Below, one piece after another: positions 18,595 to 27,292 of a stretch of DNA of 64,000 nt. Location of the stretch: the NCBI RefSeq assembly GCF_051857545.1, contig NZ_JBPZHB010000003.1, positions 124,001-188,000 of the forward strand, read 5' to 3'. The first letter of the stretch is position 1. Each line of letters starts with the position of its first letter. A program made the position numbers and the translations under genes. This stretch comes from Larkinella sp051857545. Lineage in GTDB: Bacteria > Bacteroidota > Bacteroidia > Cytophagales > Spirosomataceae. The notes beneath the pieces were generated by a model, which saw only the letters and a program-made list of their open reading frames with translations, made no database searches and was not told the DNA's origin.

Positions 18595-19851
18595 TTACCG
18601 CGACTGATACGGGCCGTGAATGGCTTTCACCCGGAACGACTCGTCGGTATCTTCCAGAATGATGACGCGGTAGGTGTCTCCGCCCGGATCGACCCGCACC
18701 AGCACATGTCCGGAATCGCTTTTCAGACGGTTTAGCATCTCGCCAATCACCAGCTTGTTGGCTTCCAGCATATCGGTGGCAAATACGTCGCGGTCGCCGG
18801 CGTAGACCTGCTGCGAGTAAATCCGCGCCAGCACATCGTGTCCCGGATGGTCGGACGACCAGACCGGAATCACCAGCACGCGGGGGCGCAGGCTGCCGAG
18901 CAGAAAACCGTTCTGCGAATCGCGGTTGCCGTGGTGATCGAGCAGTTGCACCTCCACCGGCCCGACTGACCGTGCCACCGGCGTTTCGACATCGTGCCAC
19001 ATCGGCGCGCCGAATTGCAGGACACCGGGAATGTCGCCACCCGAAAAATAATCGAATTTGCCGTAGCTCAGCCGCAGGGCCATGCTGCACATGTTCTCGT
19101 TCGGATACTGATTTTGGGGCAGTGATTTCAGTTCCGGGAAATGCTGGCGCGTGACCGATCCAACGCCCGTCCAGATCTCACCGTTGACGGCCAGGTTCCG
19201 GATTTCAAACCGATCCTTGTATTTCGCGGGTTGTTTCAGCAACTGAATCTGGTCGTTGCGCCCGGCCTGCAACCGCTCGACTTTCAGGGCCTTGTTCTGC
19301 ATTTGCCAGTTCAGAAACTTCCGGTAATTCGTCACCAGCGGGTCCTGCTCGAAGGAGCGGGGGTAGTTGTAATCCGGCCACCCCCGATCGATGATGGTTC
19401 GGATGGGAATGTGTTCACCCACTTCGGTAACCCCCGTGAGCAGATAACCCCCCGTCGATTTTTTGGAAGCCGAGGAGGGCGCCCCCATGTGGTCGTCGTG
19501 AAAATGGGTCATGATGGCGTAGTCGATGGCCGGATCAGGGCGAAAACTTTGGGCTTTGCGGGCATAACGCGCAATCCACTCCCCGGCATGGCGATCGGCG
19601 TTGGGGCGGGCGGGGGTGTTGCGCGGGCTCGTCGTTCGCGGGTCGGTCAGGTCCAGCTCCCCGGCGTCGATCAGGGCCGTGGTGCCATCGGGCAGGATCA
19701 AAAACGCCGAATTGCCGCGACCGGTATTGATCTGGTGAATGTCCAGATAGCCTTCCTGCCAGACCGGCAGCGGCTGGCCCACCGTCTGGCCGTAGCTGAT
19801 CAGTACATTTCCGAAAACGAACAGGCAGGCGAGTACGTAAAACCGTTTCAT
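18595..19851 (-). CDS. Exported metallo-beta-lactamase-fold hydrolase (ComEC C-terminal-like)
   Basis: The protein is 418 residues with a signal peptide (VLACLFVFGNVLISYGQ). The MBL-fold signature is THFHDDHMG (about residue 115), preceded by the usual beta-strand turn ALIDAGELD near residue 60. Further His/Asp positions are LLDHHGNRDSQNG and VWSSDHPGHD. The N-terminal phrase LDIHQINTGRGNSAFLILPDG matches the style of ComEC-type MBL domains (DVGQGD-like). It is a periplasmic hydrolase of unknown substrate. A long palindrome separates it from the GH16 gene upstream on the same strand. Confidence 0.8.
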   Translation of the reverse strand: MKRFYVLACLFVFGNVLISYGQTVGQPLPVWQEGYLDIHQINTGRGNSAFLILPDGTTALIDAGELDLTDPRTTSPRNTPARPNADRHAGEWIARYARKAQSFRPDPAIDYAIMTHFHDDHMGAPSSASKKSTGGYLLTGVTEVGEHIPIRTIIDRGWPDYNYPRSFEQDPLVTNYRKFLNWQMQNKALKVERLQAGRNDQIQLLKQPAKYKDRFEIRNLAVNGEIWTGVGSVTRQHFPELKSLPQNQYPNENMCSMALRLSYGKFDYFSGGDIPGVLQFGAPMWHDVETPVARSVGPVEVQLLDHHGNRDSQNGFLLGSLRPRVLVIPVWSSDHPGHDVLARIYSQQVYAGDRDVFATDMLEANKLVIGEMLNRLKSDSGHVLVRVDPGGDTYRVIILEDTDESFRVKAIHGPYQSR

Positions 19852-19950
19852 AGGGGTAGAGGAGTTGTCTGCAAAGAGCCGACAAAATTAATCAATTGGA
19901 TGTGTCCGGCGAACTGTTCGAACGAAAGGTAACGGTAAGGTAATGAAGAT

Positions 19951-20038
19951 GGTTACACAGGGTTTATCAGAGAAAATCAGAGTACACAGAGTTTTTCTCT
20001 GGTTAACCCTGGTGTCCTCTGATAAACCCTGTGTAATA
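19951..20038. repeat. Intergenic palindrome, family 2 copy 1
   Basis: The outer arms TTACACAGGGTTTATCAGAG (19953-19972) and its complement (20017-20036) are perfect over 20 bp. The interior 44 nt pair partly. The element sits 7 nt past the GH16 stop. The arm is closely related to that of the element at 61377-61467. Confidence 0.85.
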
Positions 20039-20043
20039 ACCTC

Positions 20044-20862
20044 TCATTGTTGATAAACCCGCACATAATCCACTTCAAACCGCGCCGGGAATTTTGTTGC
20101 CGAGGGGTCACCACCGTTCTGACCGCCGATGGCGAGGTTCAGAAGCAGATAGTGCGGCTGGTGGAACGGGTTTTTGCCGCTGCCGTCGCCGTTGATCGTG
20201 GTTGACAGCGCCACCGAGTTGAGCAACTGATCATCCACGTAAAGTTTGATAAAATCTTTATCCCAGTCCATGCGCCAGGTGTGGAATTTCTCCGACCACT
20301 TTGGATCGGTGAAGTCGGTGATGGGTTTCTTCGTTGTCCGCCATTCCGCTTTCCACTTTTCATTCGTTCCCCAGGCGACATTGGCGAGCAGCATGTTCCG
20401 GTAATATTCCATGATGTCGATTTCGCCGTTGGCAGGCCATTCGCCCGATACACCCAGCGTCCAGAACGCGGGCCAGAGCCCCGGCCGGATGTCGATCCGT
20501 CCCCGCATTTCAAACCGGCCGTATTGCCACTGGTGCAGCCCTTTGGTCAGCAGGCTGGCGGCCGTATACCGGATGGAGTCGCGGCTGGTTTTCCAATTGG
20601 TACTGCCGGGCTGATGGGTGGGATTCGGGCGGTTTTCCCGACGGCCTTCGATGATGAGCAAACCGTTTTCGCAGCGAGCGTTGTCGGGCTGGTACCACTG
20701 GAGTTCGTTGTTGCGGACAAAACCGGTTTCGAACGCCCATTTCTTCGGATCGGGCGGACCGGGTGTGTTGAATTCATCAGCCCAGACCAGCCGCCATTCG
20801 GCGGCTGGTGGAGCGGGTGGTCTGGCAAAAAGCCAGAGGAGCAGACAGAAAGTGGGGGTCAT
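20044..20862 (-). CDS. Glycoside hydrolase family 16 (beta-glucanase type), exported
   Basis: This enzyme of 272 residues has a short signal peptide (MTPTFCLLLWLFA). The GH16 catalytic signature ExDxxE reads EIDIMEYY, with nucleophile E147 and acid/base E152. The N-terminal WRLVWADEFN is the usual GH16 opening. The beta-bulge form with the extra Met (DIME) is typical of laminarinases, agarases and related enzymes, so an endo-beta-1,3-glucanase is the leading guess. The start is the ATG at 20862; the longer upstream frame runs through non-signal sequence. It is divergent from the bacteriophytochrome operon. Confidence 0.9.
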   Translation of the reverse strand: MTPTFCLLLWLFARPPAPPAAEWRLVWADEFNTPGPPDPKKWAFETGFVRNNELQWYQPDNARCENGLLIIEGRRENRPNPTHQPGSTNWKTSRDSIRYTAASLLTKGLHQWQYGRFEMRGRIDIRPGLWPAFWTLGVSGEWPANGEIDIMEYYRNMLLANVAWGTNEKWKAEWRTTKKPITDFTDPKWSEKFHTWRMDWDKDFIKLYVDDQLLNSVALSTTINGDGSGKNPFHQPHYLLLNLAIGGQNGGDPSATKFPARFEVDYVRVYQQ

Positions 20863-21169
20863 AAACAATCCGGGTTGGAATAGAATGGTAAAAGTAAAAG
20901 TTCGCGGCAGATTTGGGAAATACGGTTCAGAAATGGTCGAAAAACCGGCAAAAAAGCCCGGATTCGGTACGGTCATCCCACGAATGCACTGATGTTTACG
21001 CAATTGCCATCAAAGTTTTTCCTTATTTTTAGTCCGGTTTTCTAAACCCAAACTAAGTTTTTTGAGTTTTATTTGCTCGGATACGACCTCCCTTTTTACC
21101 TTATACGTTTGCTTTCGAAACCTCAGATAAGACAGAATAGAGACCAGAGTGGTCGGTTAACCCTATAAA
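20863..21169. other. Divergent intergenic region between GH16 and bacteriophytochrome genes
   Basis: These 307 bp are AT-rich, with no supported gene. A TACGTTTG box (21104-21111) matches the -7 consensus for the phytochrome operon, 59 nt before its start. No clear operator or hairpin was seen. Confidence 0.5.
21104..21111 (+). promoter_or_regulatory. Candidate -7 box (TACGTTTG) of the phytochrome operon
   Basis: The site matches TAnnTTTG, 59 nt upstream of the ATG at 21170. A TTTG at 21072-21075 is too far away to be a standard -33 element. Confidence 0.35.
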
Positions 21170-23434
21170 ATGATTGTACCAACAGCCAACATAGCCCCTT
21201 CAGAAATCAATTTGACCAACTGTGAAACGGAGCCTATTCACATTCCCGGTTATATTCAGGGCCACGGTTTTTTAGTGGCCCTTTCGGCAAATGATTTTGT
21301 TATTCGCTATTGTAGCGAGAACTGCCGTACGTTTATAAACCGGTCGGCGACTGATTTGCTGGGAAAACCGCTCGACGCCCTGCTGACCGAAACCGACCTG
21401 CCGGCCGCCGAGCTGGTGTCGATTCTGAAAGTTGGAAAACGGGAGAACGCCTGGTCGCGGATGAACCCGCACCGGTTTCGCATCAACGGGAACGAATGGA
21501 ATCTGATTGCCCATCAACACGATAAGCTGATCATTCTGGAGTGGGAATCGGCGGTGGCGGCTCATGCCAATTTTGAGCAACAATTGATTGCCGATGCGTT
21601 GACCGAAGTGCAATCCAACCGGTCGTTGATCGAGCTGATCCAGAACACCGCCCGGCGGGTAAAGCAGATCATCGGTTACGACCGCGTGATGGTTTACCGG
21701 TTTGCTGCCGACTGGCACGGCGAGGTGATTGCTGAAGAAAAAGAATCGCACCTGGAATCGTATCTGGGCCTGCATTATCCGGCTTCGGACATTCCGCGGC
21801 AGGCCAGGGAATTGTACAAAACCAATCTGGTACGGATCATTGCCGACGTGAAAAGTGCCCCTTCGCCCATCTATTCATTGCGTGATGGTGAACAGGGAGA
21901 AAGCCGGCCGCTGGATCTGACCCACTCGGTGCTGCGGGCAGTGTCGCCGATTCACATCGAGTATCTGAAAAATATGGGCGTACAGGCTTCCATGAGTATT
22001 TCGCTGCTGTACCGCGGTGAATTGTGGGGGCTGATTTCCTGCCACCATTCGACGCCCCGGTTTGTCGATTTTCCGGCCCGGCAGGCGGCTAAATTTGTGA
22101 GCCAGTTGCTGTCGTCGGCCCTCGAATTCCGGAAGGATGAAGAGGATCAGTCGCTTCTGTTTCAGATTCAGCAGAACGGGCAAACGCTGAACAGCCAGAT
22201 TCTGAAAGACTGGGATGTTGTGGCGGGTTTGACCCAACATCCGTTGACGGCTTTACACATCACCAGTGCTACGGGGGCGGTGTTGGCGTTCGACAATACC
22301 TTTTATTCCATGGGCAAAACCCCTAACGAATCAGCGGTGGCCGGAGTCACAAACTGGTTGAAAACGCAGGAATTCGACACGGTTTTTGAAACCGATCGTC
22401 TGCCGGAGCTGTATTCACCGGCCGAAGCCTTTCGGGAGGTGGCTTCCGGGATGCTGGCCATCGCTTTGTCGAAGGAACTGGATGAATATTTGCTCTGGTT
22501 TAAACCGGAGCGGATTCGGCAGGTAACCTGGGCGGGCAATCCGGATAAACCCGTGACGGTTTCAGAAAATGGCCAAAAGCATTTGCACCCGCGCAAGAGT
22601 TTTGAAGCGTGGTCGCAAACCGTTCGCAATACGTCGGAGCCCTGGCGGGATGCCGAACGATCGGTCGCCATCAAGCTGCGGGAAGATGTGCTGCAGGTGG
22701 TGGCCCGCAAAGCCAACGAAGTCCGGCAATTGAACGAACGGCTGCGGGTTGCCTACGAAGAACTGGATGCGTTCAGTTATACGGTTTCGCACGATTTGCG
22801 GACGCCCCTGTCGTCGATCCGCTGTTATTCCGAAATCATTCTGGAAGAACAGGGTGCCACGATGGACGACGATACGCGGGTGATGTTCCAGAAAATTCTG
22901 GATTCGACGGAGCGGATGCGGTCCCTGATTCGGCATATTTTGTATTATTCCCGGATGGGGCGCACCGAGTTGAATTTTAAACAACTGGACATGCCAAAAA
23001 TGCTGGACGTGATTCGGGACGAAATTCTGATCACCGAAAAAAATAAAAACCGGAATGTCCGAATCGAATTTGGCGAGATGCCATCGATTTACGGTGACCC
23101 CACGATGGTGAATCAGGTGTTTACGAATCTGATTTCCAATGCGACCAAATATACCCAGCGAGTCCCGGAAGCGGTGGTTCGGGTGGAAGGCCGGGAAACT
23201 GGCGACGAAGTAACGTATACCGTAAAAGACAATGGAATTGGCTTCGATATGAAGCATGCCGCTAAAATGTTTGACCTTTTCAAGCGTTTGGAAAATGCGG
23301 CCAGCTTTGACGGAACCGGGGTCGGACTGGCCATTGTCAAGCGGATCATCAACCGGCACCGGGGAAAAATCTGGTTTCACAGCGAACCCAATCGTGAAAC
23401 CCGGTTTTCAGTTTCGTTTCCAAAGGAGCAATAG
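21170..23434 (+). CDS. Bacteriophytochrome histidine kinase
   Basis: The protein is 754 residues with full phytochrome architecture: PAS-2 (~15-110), GAF (~140-310), PHY (~320-500), HisKA and HATPase_c. The biliverdin-attachment Cys typical of bacteriophytochromes is C18 in NLTNCETEPIHIPG. The GAF signature PASDIP is intact (YPASDIPRQAREL) and a chromophore-pocket stretch GYDRVMVYRF is present. The kinase motifs are SHDLRTPLSS (His near residue 540), NLISNATKYT, DNGIGFD and GTGVGLAIV. It should sense red/far-red light with biliverdin, which the heme oxygenase two genes downstream would supply, and pass phosphate to the receiver protein 22 nt downstream. Confidence 0.95.
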   Translation: MIVPTANIAPSEINLTNCETEPIHIPGYIQGHGFLVALSANDFVIRYCSENCRTFINRSATDLLGKPLDALLTETDLPAAELVSILKVGKRENAWSRMNPHRFRINGNEWNLIAHQHDKLIILEWESAVAAHANFEQQLIADALTEVQSNRSLIELIQNTARRVKQIIGYDRVMVYRFAADWHGEVIAEEKESHLESYLGLHYPASDIPRQARELYKTNLVRIIADVKSAPSPIYSLRDGEQGESRPLDLTHSVLRAVSPIHIEYLKNMGVQASMSISLLYRGELWGLISCHHSTPRFVDFPARQAAKFVSQLLSSALEFRKDEEDQSLLFQIQQNGQTLNSQILKDWDVVAGLTQHPLTALHITSATGAVLAFDNTFYSMGKTPNESAVAGVTNWLKTQEFDTVFETDRLPELYSPAEAFREVASGMLAIALSKELDEYLLWFKPERIRQVTWAGNPDKPVTVSENGQKHLHPRKSFEAWSQTVRNTSEPWRDAERSVAIKLREDVLQVVARKANEVRQLNERLRVAYEELDAFSYTVSHDLRTPLSSIRCYSEIILEEQGATMDDDTRVMFQKILDSTERMRSLIRHILYYSRMGRTELNFKQLDMPKMLDVIRDEILITEKNKNRNVRIEFGEMPSIYGDPTMVNQVFTNLISNATKYTQRVPEAVVRVEGRETGDEVTYTVKDNGIGFDMKHAAKMFDLFKRLENAASFDGTGVGLAIVKRIINRHRGKIWFHSEPNRETRFSVSFPKEQ

Positions 23435-23455
23435 ACTCCGTAAACTTGTACGACG

Positions 23456-23884
23456 ATGTTAGATCTATTGTATGTTGAAGATAATCCGGACGATGCCGAC
23501 GTTTTTGGTCGGGTGATGCGGAAAATGGAGAAAACGATCTCCTACAAAGTGATCAATGTGGGCTCCGAAGCCCTCGATTACCTGAGTGCCGAAGGAAAAT
23601 ACCAGACCGAGATGGCTCCCCTGCCCAAACTGCTGTTGCTTGACCTGGATTTGTCGGAATACAGCGGTTTTGATATTATCGAAAGAGCGCGTTCGCTGTC
23701 CCGGACACGGCTGTTACCGATTGTCGTATTCAGTACCTCCGACAATCCGCAGGACATTAGCCAGTCGTTTCAGCTCGGCGCAAATGCCTACGTCGTCAAA
23801 CCCGGTACGTACCAATCGATCGGGCAGTTGCTGCGTCGGCTGTGCGACTTCTGGCTGATCGATAACAATGTGGTAAACCGATGA
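23456..23884 (+). CDS. Single-domain response regulator (Rcp1-like) of the phytochrome operon
   Basis: This is a 142-residue lone receiver. The acidic pocket is YVEDNPDDAD, the phospho-acceptor Asp lies in LLLLDLDLSEYSG, Ser/Thr in VVFSTSDNP and Lys in AYVVKPG. There is no output domain, as in the cyanobacterial phytochrome partner Rcp1. It starts 22 nt after the phytochrome gene and its stop overlaps the heme oxygenase start (ATGA-type overlap). It may act by protein-protein contact or as a phosphate shuttle; the target is unknown. Confidence 0.92.
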   Translation: MLDLLYVEDNPDDADVFGRVMRKMEKTISYKVINVGSEALDYLSAEGKYQTEMAPLPKLLLLDLDLSEYSGFDIIERARSLSRTRLLPIVVFSTSDNPQDISQSFQLGANAYVVKPGTYQSIGQLLRRLCDFWLIDNNVVNR

Positions 23885-24471
23885 TGACGATAGCGGAACG
23901 ACTGCGGCACGAAACCCGTGCCTTACATGAACAAACGGAAGCCTTGCTCTACAATGATCCCTTGCGGACTGGTACGATGAATCCGGAGCAATACCGGCAT
24001 TTATTGCGGGCTCATTGGACGTTTCACCAGGCGCTGGAAACCGCCATCGATCAAAATTTCGCTTTTTTTCAGTCATACGACCAGAATGATCGCCGGAAAA
24101 CGCCCTGGCTGGAAGCAGACCTGGCCGAATTAAATATGCCGGTGCCAGACAGTAAGCCTGATCTGTTTAAGCAATGGTTACCCCTTGACCTGCTGGGAGC
24201 GGCTTACGTGGGCGAAGGTTCAATGTTGGGGGGGAAAGCCGTGATGCATTATTTGCAGAAAAGCCCGGAATTGCAGCCCCTGCTCACGAACGCCCGGTTT
24301 TACCGGGGATACGGCGCCGAAGCCCTGAACAAATGGAAGGCGTTTGGTGCAATTCTGGCCGCTCAGAACGAGGCCGATCACGATCGGATTATTGAAGCGG
24401 CTCAGCGGGCTTTCTTAACATACCACGACATTTTCAGACATACGCAACCGCAGCATCAGGCAGTAGCTTAG
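23881..24471 (+). CDS. bphO: Biliverdin-producing heme oxygenase
   Basis: The protein is 196 residues and cleaves heme to biliverdin, CO and iron. The N-terminal RLRHETRALHEQTEALL carries the proximal heme ligand (H16), and the distal helix glycines appear in YVGEGSMLGGKAV. It overlaps the receiver gene by 4 nt, so expression is coupled to the photoreceptor that uses biliverdin. Electrons would come from a ferredoxin or similar donor; one is encoded at 9.5 kb, but the link is inference. The 3' end overlaps the convergent PAS kinase gene by 4 nt. Confidence 0.92.
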   Translation: MMTIAERLRHETRALHEQTEALLYNDPLRTGTMNPEQYRHLLRAHWTFHQALETAIDQNFAFFQSYDQNDRRKTPWLEADLAELNMPVPDSKPDLFKQWLPLDLLGAAYVGEGSMLGGKAVMHYLQKSPELQPLLTNARFYRGYGAEALNKWKAFGAILAAQNEADHDRIIEAAQRAFLTYHDIFRHTQPQHQAVA

Positions 24472-25646
24472 CCATTTTTGCCATACACCGGCAGAAACAC
24501 CTTAAAGGTGGCGCCCTTGCCGACCTGGCTGGATACGTCGATGGCTCCGCCGTGAATTTCGGCTACTTTTTTACAGACCGCCAGCCCGATGCCCGTACCG
24601 CTGTAGGCCGACCGGCTTTCCAGACGCTGGAAGGGTTGAAAAATCCGCGACTTGTACTTCTCGTCAAAACCAATTCCATTATCCGCCACTTCGACCAGCA
24701 GAAAAAGCCGCTGGGACTGGTTCCGCAGTTCTTCCGGCAACTCTTCGGGTTCGGGATAGCGGGCATTGATCTGAATCTCCGGCTTCTGGTCGGCTTTCTG
24801 AAATTTGATGGCGTTGGCGACCAGATTCTGGAACAACTGCCGCAAGCGCAGCGGATTTCCGAGCAAATTAGGCAACGCGGATACCTTGACGGTAGCTTTT
24901 TTTTCCGAAATCGACATTTCCAGATCACCCAGCACTTCCTTGATCAGCCGCGCCAGCGAGATGTTTTCAAACGGTTCGGTTTGGGTCGACAAACGCGAAT
25001 ACGTCAGCAGGTCGCGCACCAGCACCTGCATGCGTTTGGCCGAATTCTGAATCCGGCGAACGAGGTCCACTTCGCCATCGGCCAGACTATCCGCAAACTG
25101 ACTTTGCAGCACATCGCCGAAAGCCTGTAGTTTTCGCAGCGGCTCCTGCAAATCGTGGGACGCGATGTAGGCAAACTGCTCCAGATTTTCGTTGGAATTC
25201 CGGATCTGGTGGATGGTAGCTTCGAGTTGGTGTTGGATGCGTTTGTTTTCGGTGATATCCAGAAACGTAACCCGAAGGTCGTCGCCAAACCGGTCGGCCA
25301 CCACCGTCAGCCAGCGGTCCATGCCGTCGCTGTTGTAGTGGTGTTCGAGCTTGATAGGTTCGTTCTGGGTCATAGCCCGGCAATAATGGTCGAAAATGCC
25401 GTTGGTTTTGTAGGTCGGAAACCACCGGCTATGGAGCTCGCCGAGAAGGGCGGAGGGCTCCTGATCGACGAAGGTCGCCAGTTTTTTATTGACAATGGTA
25501 AACCGGAAATCCGTTATTTCGTCCTGATCATTCCGAACCGGTTGCAGCAGGAATAAAGCCGACTGGGCGCTGTCCATCAACGCACGCAATCGGGAAATTT
25601 CGGTCACTAGGGGGTCTTGAGTTGAATCCAGAGGTGGTTTATCCAT
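24468..25646 (-). CDS. PAS-domain sensor histidine kinase (soluble)
   Basis: The protein is 392 residues with no signal or membrane segment. A PAS domain at ~15-130 is followed by a short helix, HisKA with IASHDLQEPLRKLQ (His near residue 164) and HATPase_c (NLVANAIKFQ, DNGIGFD, GTGIGLAVCKK). This SHDLQEPLRK subtype is common in Bacteroidota and in light- or stress-responsive kinases. No regulator is encoded next to it. It converges on the phytochrome operon with a 4-nt tail overlap, so a link to light signalling is possible but only positional. Confidence 0.88.
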   Translation of the reverse strand: MDKPPLDSTQDPLVTEISRLRALMDSAQSALFLLQPVRNDQDEITDFRFTIVNKKLATFVDQEPSALLGELHSRWFPTYKTNGIFDHYCRAMTQNEPIKLEHHYNSDGMDRWLTVVADRFGDDLRVTFLDITENKRIQHQLEATIHQIRNSNENLEQFAYIASHDLQEPLRKLQAFGDVLQSQFADSLADGEVDLVRRIQNSAKRMQVLVRDLLTYSRLSTQTEPFENISLARLIKEVLGDLEMSISEKKATVKVSALPNLLGNPLRLRQLFQNLVANAIKFQKADQKPEIQINARYPEPEELPEELRNQSQRLFLLVEVADNGIGFDEKYKSRIFQPFQRLESRSAYSGTGIGLAVCKKVAEIHGGAIDVSSQVGKGATFKVFLPVYGKNG

Positions 25647-25828
25647 TTCAAATCAGCCCAATCAGGGGCTGGTATATGCGGTTTAATCAACTAAGATAAA
25701 CGGTTAATTGTTGATTTTTTTGCCCGAAAAGTGAAAATCTATCGTTAGGGCCTTCCCGAAAACCGGGTCGGCCAGTGCCATATTCTGTGTATTCTTCCAA
25801 TCAGGGCGGTTAGTATGGCGTATTCTGG

Positions 25829-25836
25829 TATTTTTG
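25829..25836 (+). promoter_or_regulatory. Candidate -7 box (TATTTTTG) upstream of the cupin gene
   Basis: The site matches TAnnTTTG and lies 31 nt before the ATG at 25868. Confidence 0.38.
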
Positions 25837-25867
25837 CCGGGAAAGTCTCACGTAAAACCAGTCTCGG

Positions 25868-26206
25868 ATGTCAACGCTCGATCCTCTTTTTATCAACGAT
25901 GAAAACCGGCCCTGGGAAGCCGTCGGCCCCGGTGTTCGGCGCAAAATCATGGCGTATGATGCCCATCTGATGCTGGTGAAAGTGGCCTTTGACGCGGGTG
26001 GCATCGGGGCCATTCACCACCATTACCACACGCAGATGAGCTATGTCGAAAGCGGGCGGTTTGCGATCACGATTGCCGGCGAAACCCGCGAACTGAAAGC
26101 CGGGGACGTCTACCACCTGCCACCGAATGTACCCCACGGTGCCGTGGCCCTGGAAGCCGGTGTACTGGTGGATGTATTTACGCCGATGCGGGAGGATTTT
26201 ATATGA
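25868..26206 (+). CDS. KdgF-like cupin protein
   Basis: The protein is 112 residues, a single cupin barrel. The metal ligands are in AIHHHYHTQMSYVESG (His cluster near residues 50-54, Gln) and the second motif ends PPNVPHGAVALE. The opening (NENRPWE-like, then GVRRKIMAYDAHLMLVKVAF) resembles KdgF, which opens unsaturated uronates from pectin or alginate breakdown. An ACS-family transporter of the hexuronate type lies 1.1 kb downstream on the same strand, which fits uronate use, but an unrelated truncated gene lies between. KdgF is likely, though general cupins are hard to tell apart without alignment. Confidence 0.72.
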   Translation: MSTLDPLFINDENRPWEAVGPGVRRKIMAYDAHLMLVKVAFDAGGIGAIHHHYHTQMSYVESGRFAITIAGETRELKAGDVYHLPPNVPHGAVALEAGVLVDVFTPMREDFI

Positions 26207-26283
26207 TTGTTTGGTTAAATGCCGTGCAGAGGGGTACTTCTATTCATGTGTTGGATTGATTGAATTGATAAAATTCAGCCAAT

Positions 26284-27099
26284 TTAGCTTCGAGCAGGTG
26301 CTTGTCGGGTAAAGTCAGCCACCAGCGTGGGCGACAGCGTCCGGCTGAGGGCGTATTCCACCACGGCCTGGTCGCTGCTGGCGCAAAGCAACACGCCAAT
26401 ACTGGGATTCTCGTGGGGCTTGCGTACATCGCGGTCCAGCGCTTCCAGATAGAAATTAAGTTTACCTATATACTCCGGTTCAAACGGTCCGGCTTTCAAC
26501 TCAAAAGCCACCAGACACTGCAGATCACGGTGATAAAACAGCAGATCCAGCCGGAAATCGCGCATTCCCACCTGAACGGGATATTCTTCGCCCATAAACG
26601 TAAAATCACGGCCCAATTCGAGTAAAAAGCGTTTCATGTTCTGGATCAAAGCCCGTTGCAGGTCGCGTTCGGAGTGACGCTCGGGCAAATCAAGAAATTC
26701 AAATACGTATTGATCCCGGAAAATGCCCTCGCCAAACGAGTCGCGAGCTTGTTCCTGTAATTGGGTCCTCACTGTGGACACATTGGGTGAAAGCATGACC
26801 CGTTCATAGACACCCGCTGCAATCTGGCGTTCGAGTTCGCGCTTGCTGTATCGTTCCTGTACGGCAAGGCGTAAGTAAGATTCTCGCTCCTGCGAGGTTT
26901 TGCACTGGGCAAGAATGATGAGATTATTTGTCCAACTTAATTGTCTCACCAGTGGTGAGACAATTTCAGAAGCATCGTGATATGCTTCGTAAAACTGCCG
27001 CATTCGGTATAATCCCTGGCGACTAAATCCCTTTAAATCCGGGTGTTTTTCTTGCAAGTAAGTGGCTAACTGCTTAACGGTAGCATCGCCCTATTCGCT
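26284..27099 (-). pseudogene. 5'-truncated DUF1016/YhcG-type PD-(D/E)XK nuclease
   Basis: The open frame from a TTG at 27057 encodes 257 residues matching the C-terminal part of YhcG-family proteins: PDLKGFSRQGLYRMRQFYEAY, then a nuclease core with DFRLDLLFYHRDLQCLVAFELKAG (Asp plus ExK). Similarity continues upstream of the TTG (in-frame DATVKQLATYLQ), but an in-frame TAG at 27091-27093 sits where the family usually has a Trp codon. Beyond it there is no N-terminal DUF1016 domain. The gene therefore lacks roughly its first 80-100 residues and is probably dead, although the nuclease domain is intact. The family is an accessory nuclease of uncertain function, sometimes linked to restriction systems; none is nearby. 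Confidence 0.65.
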
Positions 27100-27292
27100 G
27101 GTCAGAGGGGTGGAAAGACCTATTGGCGGACCAAAAAGACTGCCAAAGTTATAAGTTTACGATCCGAAAAGTCCTAATCAACGGGTTATTAATCGTTTCC
27201 GATTTCACGAGTTTTCGAACAACCTTTATATTCACTACAATCCTGTCCAGTAATTCACTATTTTGAGACCGGATTTCACCACGGCTCTTCTC

